DNA of 13,172 nucleotides, taken from positions 1 to 13,172 of the forward strand of contig JALVQM010000309.1 in the NCBI GenBank assembly GCA_027025615.1. Reading direction: 5' to 3'. Positions within the stretch are counted from its first letter, which is position 1; each line of letters opens with the position of its first letter. This DNA is from Desulfobacteraceae bacterium. Its GTDB lineage: Bacteria; Desulfobacterota; Desulfobacteria; Desulfobacterales; Desulfosarcinaceae. A program made the position numbers and the translations under genes. The notes beneath the pieces are model-generated. The model was not told the DNA's origin, did not search any database, and was given only the letters and a program-made list of their open reading frames with translations. Of this stretch, positions 1 to 6,577 are shown piece after piece.

Positions 1-187
1 ATATTAGGATCAGACAAGGAAAGAGCCTGATCGAATTGCTGAACATTGTGAAAGTTGTCCGGCGGTAGGGTAACGATCCGGTTTTACGAGCCAAAAGCCC
101 TGGTCGATGAATCTGCCCTGTGGCAGTTATTTGAAAAATGTAAGCAGGTTTTCCCGTTGCCTGGCTGACAAACCGGAAGGTGACAAT
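1..187. other. Left edge, tail of an unseen gene or leader
   Basis: No gene can be assigned here. A short open frame on the plus strand (bases 3-68, ending in TAG) could be the tail of a gene that starts left of the window, but it is only 21 codons long and matches nothing I recognise. The rest is the leader of the DsrE-like gene. I see no good sigma-70 promoter in it, so the promoter may lie upstream of the window. Confidence 0.3.
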
Positions 188-703
188 ATGCGTAAAATAT
201 TTTTAATAGTTTTGCTCTTGCTTTTTGCCGTCACTTGGCCTGTTTTTGCGGCTGACGGGAAAGGCAAAACGTTTCTTATTCATGCCAAAACATCACTTAA
301 GATTGATGACGCCCAGATATGCGCGGTTCCCAACGTTGCTTGGGCAGCCCTTTCAAAAGGATATTCTGTTACAATCCTTTTTGATGCCGGCGGGGTGACC
401 GCGATCAAGAAAGGCGGAGCATTCGGAGGGAATAAAACACCCCTGGACAAAGCAGGTCTGCCTCAGCGGGAGAGAAAATCTCTTGCCGCCCAGTTAGGCC
501 TGCCTTTAGCAAAGATACCCAAAAACTATGGAGGATACGTTCGTTTTTTAAAGCAAGAAAAAGGAGTAAAACTTTACGCCAACAGGACCATGATGCTTCT
601 CTATAAGATAAGGGAAGATATGATCGAACCTGCGGTCACTCCTGTGGGGCTGGAAAAGATGATAGAGTTGTTCGAAACCGCTGACGTTTATGTGGCTTAT
701 TGA
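188..703 (+). CDS. Exported DsrE-like protein
   Basis: 171 aa. Residues 1-21 form a typical signal peptide (MRK, then a Leu/Val-rich core, ending VFA before AD), so the mature protein should be periplasmic. The body resembles the DsrE/DsrF family: an early beta strand (FLIH), the segment DDAQICAVPNVAWAALSKG, a second strand (VTILFDA), and a late strand GVKLYAN before a helix. DsrE proteins normally carry sulfur on a cysteine just after that late strand. Here the equivalent residue appears to be Asn (YANR), and the only cysteine of the mature protein is Cys45. It may therefore bind rather than transfer a thiol or metal, which is inference. Start 188 was chosen because GGAAGGTGA lies just upstream and the signal peptide begins there; the frame is open to 107 but those extra residues look non-coding. 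It is the first gene of a three-gene cassette, 30 bases before the next gene. Confidence 0.8.
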   Translation: MRKIFLIVLLLLFAVTWPVFAADGKGKTFLIHAKTSLKIDDAQICAVPNVAWAALSKGYSVTILFDAGGVTAIKKGGAFGGNKTPLDKAGLPQRERKSLAAQLGLPLAKIPKNYGGYVRFLKQEKGVKLYANRTMMLLYKIREDMIEPAVTPVGLEKMIELFETADVYVAY

Positions 704-733
704 GAAGTAAACTTTATTTGGAGGAAAAAATTG

Positions 734-976
734 ATGAAAACTCTGGTATGTTATTGCTTTGGTTATTCGGCTGCAGATATAGAACAGGACTTAATCAAAA
801 ACGGTAAATCTACTATTATGAACAGGATTATATCTGAAAAGAAAAATGGCGCCTGTCAGTGTGCTGACAAAAATCCAAAAGGCCGGTGATGTCTGGGAGA
901 TGTCCGCCGGTTGGTGGATCAGATCATAAAGCGTGAAGGGATAGTTCAGGAGCCTTTTCCCGTGAACTTTGGCTGA
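734..976 (+). CDS. Selenocysteine-containing CopZ-like [2Fe-2S]/zinc protein
   Basis: 80 aa if the TGA at 887-889 is read as selenocysteine (residue 52). The N-terminal part carries VCYCFGYSAADIEQDL (Cys6, Cys8), an NGKSTIM motif, then ACQCADKNPKGR (Cys41, Cys43). This is the layout of the CopZ N-terminal/BFD-like domain, which binds a [2Fe-2S] cluster and zinc. After KNPKGR the family normally has Cys-Cys-Leu-Gly-(Asp/Glu)-Val; here the sequence is TGA, TGT, then LGDVRRLVDQIIKREG, ending FPVNFG and TGA at 974-976. The frame after the first TGA thus stays family-like for 28 residues and stops 23 bases before the next gene. A SECIS-like hairpin follows the TGA. GGAGG (720-724) lies nine bases before the ATG. 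Likely role: electron or metal handling in the cytoplasm together with the flanking thiol proteins. Alternatives are a nonsense mutation, a sequencing error at a TGC/TGT codon, or a true 51-aa product. Residue assignment is direct; Sec insertion is inferred. Confidence 0.8.
899..925 (+). promoter_or_regulatory. Candidate bacterial SECIS hairpin
   Basis: The mRNA can fold GUCCGCC (902-908) against GGUGGAU (913-919), seven consecutive pairs including two G-U wobbles, closing a four-base loop GGUU (909-912). GAU (899-901) can extend the stem by pairing with AUC (923-925) across a three-base bulge. The loop starts 19 bases after the UGA at 887-889. Bacterial SECIS elements lie inside the coding region directly after the UGA, with a small apical loop bearing G near its 5' side at about this distance; SelB binds it. 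The geometry fits, but SECIS elements vary and the fold was done by eye. Confidence 0.6.
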
Positions 977-999
977 TAAGTAACCGAGGAGGGATTACA

Positions 1000-1269
1000 A
1001 TGAAAAACAGGCGTAAAATAGAAATTTTCAGTGCAGGATGTCCTGTGTGCAGGGAGACGATTCAGATGATAAATCGCATGGCCTGCCCGTCTTGCGAAGT
1101 TATTGTACACGACATGCAGGATGCGTCTGTGGCAAAGCGGGCAAACGATCTTGGGATTCGTTCCGTGCCGGCAGTGGTGATAGACGGTAAACCGGCGGGT
1201 TGCTGTCAGGGAAGGGGCCCTGATGAATCCGTGCTTCGTTTGGCCGGTTTGGGCCGGAGGCCAAGCTGA
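1000..1269 (+). CDS. Small thioredoxin-fold protein with CPVC motif
   Basis: 89 aa, about the size of a glutaredoxin. The order of elements is that of a minimal thioredoxin fold: a first strand (KIEIFSA), the redox motif Cys14-Pro-Val-Cys17 at the start of a helix, a second strand (EVIVHDM), then GIRSVPAVVIDGK with the cis-proline at Pro57. There are two further cysteine pairs: Cys29/Cys32 (CPSC) and vicinal Cys68-Cys69 in GCCQGRGPDE. No signal peptide is present, so it should be cytoplasmic. Extra Cys pairs suggest metal binding or transfer, or a disulfide relay; I associate this subfamily with metal/mercury-type gene neighbourhoods, but that is memory rather than a search. GAGGAGGG at 986-993 precedes the ATG at good distance. 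It follows the selenoprotein gene by 23 bases and closes the cassette; its probable partner is the Sec/Fe-S protein. Confidence 0.85.
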   Translation: MKNRRKIEIFSAGCPVCRETIQMINRMACPSCEVIVHDMQDASVAKRANDLGIRSVPAVVIDGKPAGCCQGRGPDESVLRLAGLGRRPS

Positions 1270-1296
1270 CAGCCTCGGGATAAAGTAAAGCAAGAG

Positions 1297-1311
1297 GGAA
1301 AAACGTTTTCC
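1297..1311. terminator. Weak inverted repeat between convergent genes
   Basis: GGAAAA-ACG-TTTTCC forms a six-pair hairpin in the 49 bases between the thioredoxin-fold gene and the convergent MFS gene. Its A/T-rich stem, with T or A runs on both strands, could act as a weak bidirectional terminator. The stem lacks a GC-rich core, so support is modest. Confidence 0.25.
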
Positions 1312-1318
1312 GGTAGGT

Positions 1319-2527
1319 TTAGTCCGTTGATGATGGGCCGGTGAATTTTCCCGGCAGCATCATGATGAAGGGCAGGGCGGCCAGGCCGAAAATGGCGCTT
1401 AAAAAATAAGTCATTCTCAGCCCGATATGGTCGCCTATAAAGCCTACGATTACTACCACGGCCGAGCGGGACATGAACGATATCAGCATAAACATCCCGT
1501 TTGCTGCAGCCGGGCTGCTCTTTGCGTGTTCCTGAACCATGGCCAGCATAACCGGTGTGGTGGAAAGGATAGTGAAACCGGCGACCAACAGAGCCCCAAA
1601 GCGGATCCATCCACCGAGCCAGGCAAAAAGGACCAGGGACAGAGGTCCTCCAACCAGGGAAACCAGCAAAATCCTCCGCCGACCGAAGTTATCGCTCAGG
1701 GGACCGGATGCCATGACACCGGCCACGCCGCAAAGTTCAAAGATGGTCAGGGCCATGCCGGCCAGCCACAGGTTGCCGGTTTCAGATTCAACAAAGGTCG
1801 GCAAAAAGGTCGTTAAAGAAGCGTGCATGAAACCCCGGGCTACCAGGATAGCCGCCAGGGGCAGTAAAACAGGCCGCATTTCTTTGAAGGTGGTCAGCAA
1901 GCCGTTGCGCTGTGATTTTTTGACCGTGATCTTAACGGCGCGGAATTTCAGGAACAACCAGGCCGAAGCAGCTATACCCACTGTCATTATCGGATAAATA
2001 CCTTCCAGACCGAACAAGGACACTGCACCTACGACAACAAGAGGGCCCAGGGCCCTGGCCAGCTCTCCTCCGGTCATGAAAAAACTCATTCCCTTGCCCT
2101 TGCGCTCTCCTGCCAGGCGCGAGACCATTACCGGAGCCGGTACATGAAAAACCGCTACACTTATTCCGGCAACGAATAACAGGATCAACAGTACTCCGTA
2201 GCTGGAAGCCAGGCCGAGCAGGCTCATGGGGATAGCCGTCATGGCAGGTGCCAGGATTATAAAATAACGGACACTGGTACGGTCGGCCAGGGAACCGAGC
2301 AGGGGATTTGCCAGGGCCGGCAGTTGCATGACAGTGGACAAAAAGCCGGCCTGGGTCAACGAAAGGGATAATTTTTCAATCAAAAGCGGCAAAAGAGGCG
2401 CAAAAAAGCTTGAATAAGTGTCGTGAATGAAATGACAGATGGACAGGATCAGAATCTGGCCTGTTTGAAACCGCTTGGATGATTTTGGCCGGCTTTCCTG
2501 TTTTTCCACGGTCGCCTGCTGTTTCAT
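1319..2527 (-). CDS. Major facilitator superfamily transporter
   Basis: 402 aa, the usual length for a 12-helix MFS permease. A short charged N-terminus (residues 1-20, many Lys/Gln/Ser) is followed by strongly hydrophobic helices. The loop between helices 2 and 3 carries GSLADRTS at about 78-85, a variant of MFS motif A, and a second copy (SGPLSDNFGRRR) lies at the matching place in the C-terminal half. The opening of helix 1 (CHFIHDTYSSFFAPLLPLL) resembles the fosmidomycin-resistance (Fsr)-like branch of drug efflux permeases. Substrate is unknown; export of a drug or small metabolite is the likeliest role. AAGGAAAGGG precedes the ATG by a slightly long spacer (14-15 bases). It has its own promoter at 2573-2601 and runs convergently to the thiol cassette. 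No missing motif or frameshift was seen. Confidence 0.88.
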   Translation of the reverse strand: MKQQATVEKQESRPKSSKRFQTGQILILSICHFIHDTYSSFFAPLLPLLIEKLSLSLTQAGFLSTVMQLPALANPLLGSLADRTSVRYFIILAPAMTAIPMSLLGLASSYGVLLILLFVAGISVAVFHVPAPVMVSRLAGERKGKGMSFFMTGGELARALGPLVVVGAVSLFGLEGIYPIMTVGIAASAWLFLKFRAVKITVKKSQRNGLLTTFKEMRPVLLPLAAILVARGFMHASLTTFLPTFVESETGNLWLAGMALTIFELCGVAGVMASGPLSDNFGRRRILLVSLVGGPLSLVLFAWLGGWIRFGALLVAGFTILSTTPVMLAMVQEHAKSSPAAANGMFMLISFMSRSAVVVIVGFIGDHIGLRMTYFLSAIFGLAALPFIMMLPGKFTGPSSTD

Positions 2528-2572
2528 AGTGATGGAGCTGCCCTTTCCTTGGTTGCATTCCAGCCCCCGGGC

Positions 2573-2601
2573 CTTATACTCTCTCCATGGCCATTTGGCA
2601 A
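2573..2601 (-). promoter_or_regulatory. Sigma-70 promoter of the MFS gene
   Basis: Read on the minus strand: TTGCCA (-35, bases 2601-2596, five of six matches), a 17-base spacer, then TATAAG (-10, bases 2578-2573, five of six matches). The implied start, near 2566, gives a leader of about 40 bases containing the Shine-Dalgarno sequence of the MFS gene. Spacing and matches are close to ideal. Confidence 0.65.
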
Positions 2602-2773
2602 TTCAGATTATTACAACAGTCTAAACCTGGCTTGCCTCCAAAAGTTTTCCCGGCTGTGAATGGACTTGACAGCGACTGACTTCTTTGTAGAGGGGCCTGT
2701 TTTCAGGGTGCCTGGCAGCAGCTGTTTGTTTGAAATCAGGCCGGACTTTATCATCGATTGATCCACGAGCCAA

Positions 2774-2801
2774 TTGACAACCAAATTGAACATGAAATAA
2801 C
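2774..2801 (+). promoter_or_regulatory. Possible promoter of the Crp/Fnr-family gene
   Basis: A perfect -35 box TTGACA (2774-2779) is followed after 16 bases by AATAAC (2796-2801), four of six matches to the -10 consensus. Initiation here would give a leader of roughly 120 bases that includes the TGTAA-N6-TTACA dyad, so a regulator bound there would block elongation rather than activate. A second, weaker possibility is a -10 near 2897-2909 (TTTAAA or TATACC), activated from the dyad. Confidence 0.35.
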
Positions 2802-2860
2802 ATATTGATTTTACAGGCAACAAAAACAAATGTATGCTGATGCCGGCCACTTGCCGGAAG

Positions 2861-2876
2861 TGTAAGGCAGATTACA
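2861..2876. promoter_or_regulatory. Crp/Fnr-type operator, TGTAA-N6-TTACA
   Basis: A perfect 5+5 inverted repeat with a six-base centre, the same geometry as the Crp site TGTGA-N6-TCACA. It ends 51 bases before the start codon of the adjacent Crp/Fnr-family regulator. If transcription begins near 2910, the centre would sit at about -41, the classic class II activator position. The likeliest ligand is the adjacent regulator itself (autoregulation), which is inference from position and symmetry. Confidence 0.5.
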
Positions 2877-2927
2877 TTCAGACCTGGATCCATGGTTTAA
2901 ATTATACCAGAAACACAAGGGGGAACT

Positions 2928-3626
2928 ATGAGAGCCAATCAGGATCGTACCAAGCTTTGGTACCTGAAAAATCTGGATATCTTCAGTCATCTTCGGGACG
3001 AGGTTCATGAAATGATCGCCGATGCCTCGGTCATGCGAAAGATAAAAAAAGGCGAACGCCTTTACCTGCAGGGATCGGCTGACAAAAATATCTACATTCT
3101 CAAAAAGGGCGCCGTCAAGATCACCAAGCTGACATCCCACGGCAAAGAGATTATCCTGGACATTTTCAAGGGCGGCTCGATCTTCGGGGAAATGTCGGCC
3201 ATTGATCCCAGGGAGCGGGATGAATCGGCGGAGGTGGTGGAAGATGGCCTGATCTGCACAATGAACAGGGACCGTTTCCAGGAACTGATGCAGGCTGTCC
3301 CGGGTCTTTCCATCAAGATAACCAAGATGATTCGATTCCGGCTATGGAAGATTGAAAACCGCTTGCTGGACCTTGTATACAGCTCGGTGGAGCAGCGCCT
3401 GGCCAAGACCATAGTCAACCTGCTTGAAGATTTCGGCATTCCCCACGATAAAGGATACCTGCTCAAAATCCGGCTGACCCACAACGACTACGCCGACCTG
3501 ATTGCATCGACGCGTGAAACTGTGACGGCTACATTTAACAAGCTTAGAAAAAAGGGCCTGATAGATTTTGAAGACAAATATGTGGTGGTACCTGACATGG
3601 AGAAATTGAAAAACCTCTGCTGGTAA
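2928..3626 (+). CDS. Crp/Fnr-family transcriptional regulator
   Basis: 232 aa, normal for the family. Residues about 14-130 form a cyclic-nucleotide-binding-type beta barrel, with IKKGERLYLQG, the glycine-rich turns and GGSIFGEMSAID clearly visible. A long dimerisation helix follows (about 130-160), then a winged helix-turn-helix at about 184-210 (LTHNDYADLIASTRETVTATFNKLRKKG). Arg196-Glu197 at the start of the recognition helix match the DNA-reading RE pair of Crp-like proteins, which fits a TG-containing half-site. It lacks the N-terminal cysteine cluster of oxygen-sensing Fnr, so it is not an Fe-S sensor of that kind; its effector is unknown. Start 2928 has AAGGGGGA just upstream. The gene stands alone, divergent from the MFS gene and 138 bases before the radical SAM operon, so it may control itself and either neighbour. 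Confidence 0.92.
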   Translation: MRANQDRTKLWYLKNLDIFSHLRDEVHEMIADASVMRKIKKGERLYLQGSADKNIYILKKGAVKITKLTSHGKEIILDIFKGGSIFGEMSAIDPRERDESAEVVEDGLICTMNRDRFQELMQAVPGLSIKITKMIRFRLWKIENRLLDLVYSSVEQRLAKTIVNLLEDFGIPHDKGYLLKIRLTHNDYADLIASTRETVTATFNKLRKKGLIDFEDKYVVVPDMEKLKNLCW

Positions 3627-3764
3627 CTTTCAGGGAGTAGGATTTTGGCCGGCCCTTAGGTATAATCACTGCACGGTTACCGAACTGTCTTTTCCAGACT
3701 TGCATGATCAGCGATTAAATCACCTAAAGCCTAGCTTTTTTGAAAGGAGGAGGTTGAGTTTGTA

Positions 3765-4796
3765 ATGGAATCCAGACTTGAAGCAAACATAGAACAGATC
3801 CTGAAAAAGGCTGAAGACATGGCCAGGCTGAGCCGCGACGAGGCCCTGGCCTTGATGCGGGTAAAGAAACATAGCAGGGAGGCTTATGCAATCATGCAGG
3901 TCGCCAACCGGATGTCCCGCAACCGGTTTGCCGAAAAGGGTGAAAATCATTTTCACATCGGTCTTAATGTCGAACCTTGTCCCATGGACTGCCTGTTTTG
4001 CAGCCTTTCCCGCAAGGCCGGAATATTCAGGGAAAAAATTGAATTTCCCATGGAACAGGTGCTGGCCTGGGCGAGGCAGGCCGAGGCTCTCGGTGCTGAT
4101 GCTCTCAACCTGATGACAACCGGGACTTATCGGTTCGAACAGTTGCTGGAAGTCGGCCGTGTGTTGAGCAGGGAAATATCCATCCCCCTGGTAGCCAACA
4201 CCAGGGATATATCCCACCGGGAAGGCGAAGCCTTGCTTGATGCAGGTTTCGTGGGGGCCTACCATGCTGTGCGGCTCGGTGAAGGCAGGGATACTCCCCT
4301 GCGCCGGGAAAAACGTATCAATACCATCGGTGTTTTCAAAGATGTAGGATTGCTGTGGATGAACTGTGTTGAACCGGTCGGCCCGGAGCATTCGGCCGAA
4401 GAGATTGTCGACCTGATTCTGTTGGCCCGCGATAACGGCGCCACTTACAGTGGCATCATGCGGCGTATAAATTTTCCGGGCTCCCCAATGGAGCGTTTCG
4501 GAATGATAAGCGAATTGGAAATGGCCCACCTGGTAGCTGTAAGCCGGCTGGTTATGGGTAATGTTCCCAAGGCCCATTGCACCCACGAGCCCCATGCGGC
4601 TTCACTGATGGCCGGGGCCAATCTTTTTTTCCCGGAGGTAGGCTCCAGCCCACGGGACGGACAGGTTGACACGGCTAAAGGCCGGGGTGCGGGCATTGAG
4701 TTTTGCCGGAAAATGCAAAAGGAGATGGAGTGGGACCCGGATCTGCCCTCTAACTGTTTCAATGGGAACGAAACCGGACGCAAACCGAAGAAATAG
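3765..4796 (+). CDS. BioB-like radical SAM enzyme
   Basis: 343 aa. The cluster motif Cys72-x3-Cys76-x2-Cys79 (EPCPMDCLFC) is the radical SAM signature that binds the [4Fe-4S] cluster and S-adenosylmethionine. Downstream come a TIM-barrel pattern (LGADALNLMTTGTY), IPLVANTRD, and a C-terminal stretch MAGANLFFPEVGSSPRDG that resembles the end of the biotin synthase/HydE/PylB group. It is not a typical biotin synthase: the usual BioB motif that leads into its conserved substrate loop (NHNLDTS-like) is absent and reads ANTRDIS then GAYHAVRLGEG. The product is unknown. It is the first gene of a four-gene unit with an ABC importer, 21 bases before the binding-protein gene, so its substrate or product is probably related to the imported compound. 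AAGGAGGAGG (3744-3753) supports the start. A perfect TATAAT lies at 3661-3666 but without a good -35. Confidence 0.85.
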   Translation: MESRLEANIEQILKKAEDMARLSRDEALALMRVKKHSREAYAIMQVANRMSRNRFAEKGENHFHIGLNVEPCPMDCLFCSLSRKAGIFREKIEFPMEQVLAWARQAEALGADALNLMTTGTYRFEQLLEVGRVLSREISIPLVANTRDISHREGEALLDAGFVGAYHAVRLGEGRDTPLRREKRINTIGVFKDVGLLWMNCVEPVGPEHSAEEIVDLILLARDNGATYSGIMRRINFPGSPMERFGMISELEMAHLVAVSRLVMGNVPKAHCTHEPHAASLMAGANLFFPEVGSSPRDGQVDTAKGRGAGIEFCRKMQKEMEWDPDLPSNCFNGNETGRKPKK

Positions 4797-4817
4797 CCGA
4801 AGTTAAGGAGGATAAGC

Positions 4818-5777
4818 ATGTGTCTAATAAAAAAATACCTTTGGGTTGGTTTGCTTTTCAGCTTCTTTTTAATGTTACACCCGCGGCTGTCCTTCGCCGG
4901 TGAACCAATTCCAATCGGTACCTGGAAAACCGCCCAGACCATCCAGCCCTTTTTCTATGATAGATTCCTTCAGGATTCGATGAAAAGCCGGATTTACACT
5001 TTTACCAATCCGGCGGACCAGAAAACTGCACTTCTGGCAGGCAGCCTGGATATGTGCGGTACTACCCTGGCCCATGCCATCTATTCCGCTTCACTTGGTC
5101 AACCTGTGGTAGTGGTTGCGGCGCTGTGCAACAAGTGCTCAGCGTTGGTAGTAAAAAAAGACGGCCCGGTTCATTCAGAGGCTGACCTGAGAGGTAAAAA
5201 AATCGGGTATGTCCCCGGTACCATGCACGAAATCCTGTTGCGGGAAATGCTGAAGCGCAACGGCATATCACCCCAAAAGGACGTCAAGCTGATCCGGGTG
5301 GATTTTTTCGACATGGGAACGGCACTTGCCGGGGGAAACATCGATGCTTTTCTTTCAGGTGAGCCTTTCCCGACCCTTGCTGTTAAGCAGGGTTACGGCA
5401 GAATTCTTTCCTATCCGTATTATGGTGATTCAATTGGAACCATAAACGCCGGGATGCTGGTCACGCGCGCCAGTGTCAAAAAACGTCCCGAAAAGATAGC
5501 CGCCCTTGTGCTGGCCCATGCCAGGGCTACGAGATACCTCATGCAACATAGCAGGCAATGGCTGCAGCGGGCGGCGTCCTTTGGAACCTCCCTGGATGTC
5601 CTGGAAGCTGCTGCACCGAACATGGAACTGGCCTGGAATATGGATGCAACTTATATCAAGCAAGCCAGGGCGTTGGGAAGTCGTATGCAGGCCTTGGGGA
5701 TTATCAGGAAGCAACCGGATTACGAAAAACTCTTTGATCTTTCGTTTGTCAGGCAGGCCGGGGAAAAACTCAAATGA
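4818..5777 (+). CDS. Periplasmic ABC substrate-binding protein, NMT1/THI5-like
   Basis: 319 aa. Residues 1-27 form a signal peptide (ILIKK-like basic start, Leu/Phe core, ending LSFA before GE) with no lipobox Cys, so the protein should be a free periplasmic binding protein. The fold markers of the NMT1/THI5/SsuA/TauA group are present: an early GTWKTAQTIQPFFYD strand-helix, a short ADQKTALLAGSLDMCGTTLAHAI segment, ALVVKKDGPVHSEADLRGKKIGYVPGTMHE (typical hinge), then GNIDAFLSGEPFPTLAV. This group binds small organic ligands: sulfonates, taurine, thiamine precursors, nitrate-like anions. Which one cannot be inferred. AAGGAGGA (4805-4812) precedes the ATG. The stop overlaps the permease start by four bases (ATGA), implying translational coupling. 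Confidence 0.88.
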   Translation: MCLIKKYLWVGLLFSFFLMLHPRLSFAGEPIPIGTWKTAQTIQPFFYDRFLQDSMKSRIYTFTNPADQKTALLAGSLDMCGTTLAHAIYSASLGQPVVVVAALCNKCSALVVKKDGPVHSEADLRGKKIGYVPGTMHEILLREMLKRNGISPQKDVKLIRVDFFDMGTALAGGNIDAFLSGEPFPTLAVKQGYGRILSYPYYGDSIGTINAGMLVTRASVKKRPEKIAALVLAHARATRYLMQHSRQWLQRAASFGTSLDVLEAAAPNMELAWNMDATYIKQARALGSRMQALGIIRKQPDYEKLFDLSFVRQAGEKLK

Positions 5778-6577
5778 CAGGTCGTTTATCAGCTACGGCC
5801 AAACCTCATAGGGCTTTGAACTGGCTGCTTCCAGGGATTTTGTTCCTGATCTGGCTTGTGGCCTCTGAAACCGGTTTGGTTCCATTTTACCTGTTACCAC
5901 CCCCCAGGGATGTTGTGGCAATGGCTGTAAACTATATTTTCGGTATCGCCGGACAGGATGCTTATGCAGGCCGCTTTTTCCGGGATTTTACTGCAAGCGG
6001 TACGCGGGTGCTGCTGGGGTTCGGACTGGCGGTTATCACCGGTATTCCCCTGGGCGTGCTTTCCGGAAGGCTGTCCCTGGTCAACAAGCTGTTGAGCACC
6101 ACCATAAACGCTTTGCGATCTGTTCCCGGTATCAGTTGGCTTCCACTGGCGATGATCTGGTTCGGCATTGGAGTTAAAACCACTGTTTTTCTTGTGGCCA
6201 TGGCGGCTTTTTTCCCGGTATATATAAATACCGAGGCCGGTGCCCGCCAGGTCAGCTCCACTTTGCTGCAGGCAGGAGCCATGATGGGAGTGGGCCGTTT
6301 GCGCGGGACCTTTGCTATTTTGCTGCCGGCAGCCATGCCCAATATTATAACCGGACTTCGCCTGGGCCTGGGTATCTCGTGGGCCTATCTGGTTCTGGGT
6401 GAGTTGACCGGTGTGCCTGATGGTCTGGGAGCCCTGATTATGGACGCCCGGATGCTGGGGCGGATCGATATCATTCTGGTGGGCATAATTTTGATTTCCC
6501 TGATAGGTCGTCTATTCGATTTGGGGCTTTGTCGGCTGTTGCGACTCAGTTTCAAAAGTTCCAGGAGGATGTCGTGA
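5774..6577 (+). CDS. ABC transporter permease, SsuC/TauC type
   Basis: 267 aa with about six membrane helices. The first runs at about 15-33 (LNWLLPGILFLIWLVASE), and PFYLLPPPRDV, typical of SsuC/TauC/NrtB permeases, follows directly. The cytoplasmic EAA loop that docks on the ATPase is visible at about 170-190 (TLLQAGAMMGVGRLRGTFAI, then LPAAMPNI). It forms the inner-membrane channel of the importer whose binding protein precedes it and whose ATPase follows. It overlaps both neighbours by four bases: ATGA at its start, GTGA at its end. Length and motif order are normal; no defect was seen. Confidence 0.92.
   Translation: MTGRLSATAKPHRALNWLLPGILFLIWLVASETGLVPFYLLPPPRDVVAMAVNYIFGIAGQDAYAGRFFRDFTASGTRVLLGFGLAVITGIPLGVLSGRLSLVNKLLSTTINALRSVPGISWLPLAMIWFGIGVKTTVFLVAMAAFFPVYINTEAGARQVSSTLLQAGAMMGVGRLRGTFAILLPAAMPNIITGLRLGLGISWAYLVLGELTGVPDGLGALIMDARMLGRIDIILVGIILISLIGRLFDLGLCRLLRLSFKSSRRMS

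Larger units (their letters stand above)
2528..2927. other. Divergent intergenic region with promoters and operator
   Basis: 400 bases between the divergent MFS and Crp/Fnr-family genes. It holds a minus-strand sigma-70 promoter for the MFS gene, a candidate plus-strand promoter and a TGTAA-N6-TTACA dyad near the regulator gene. Several overlapping open frames on the minus strand have no ribosome site and no recognisable family; I do not regard them as genes. The stretch at about 2640-2770 holds nothing I can name. Confidence 0.6.

Noticed and set aside
107..187. Upstream extension of the DsrE-like gene
   Set aside because: The signal peptide and ribosome site both point to 188; the extra residues do not look like protein.
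734..889. A 51-residue protein ending at the first TGA
   Set aside because: It would lack the conserved Cys-Cys-LGDV part that is plainly encoded right after the TGA in the same frame.
1206..1610. Long open frames antisense to the MFS, Crp, radical SAM and flavoprotein genes
   Set aside because: They are shadow frames of well-supported genes, with no ribosome sites and no family features.
3661..3666. Perfect TATAAT box before the radical SAM gene
   Set aside because: No acceptable -35 box lies 16-18 bases upstream and there is no extended -10, so I did not list it as a promoter.
3726..3741. AAAGC-CTA-GCTTT hairpin with T-run before the radical SAM gene
   Set aside because: The stem has only five pairs and is mostly A-T; it is too weak to call a terminator or attenuator.
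6529..6573. TTG start for the ABC ATPase
   Set aside because: GTG 6574 has AGGAGG at ideal spacing and a GTGA overlap with the permease stop.
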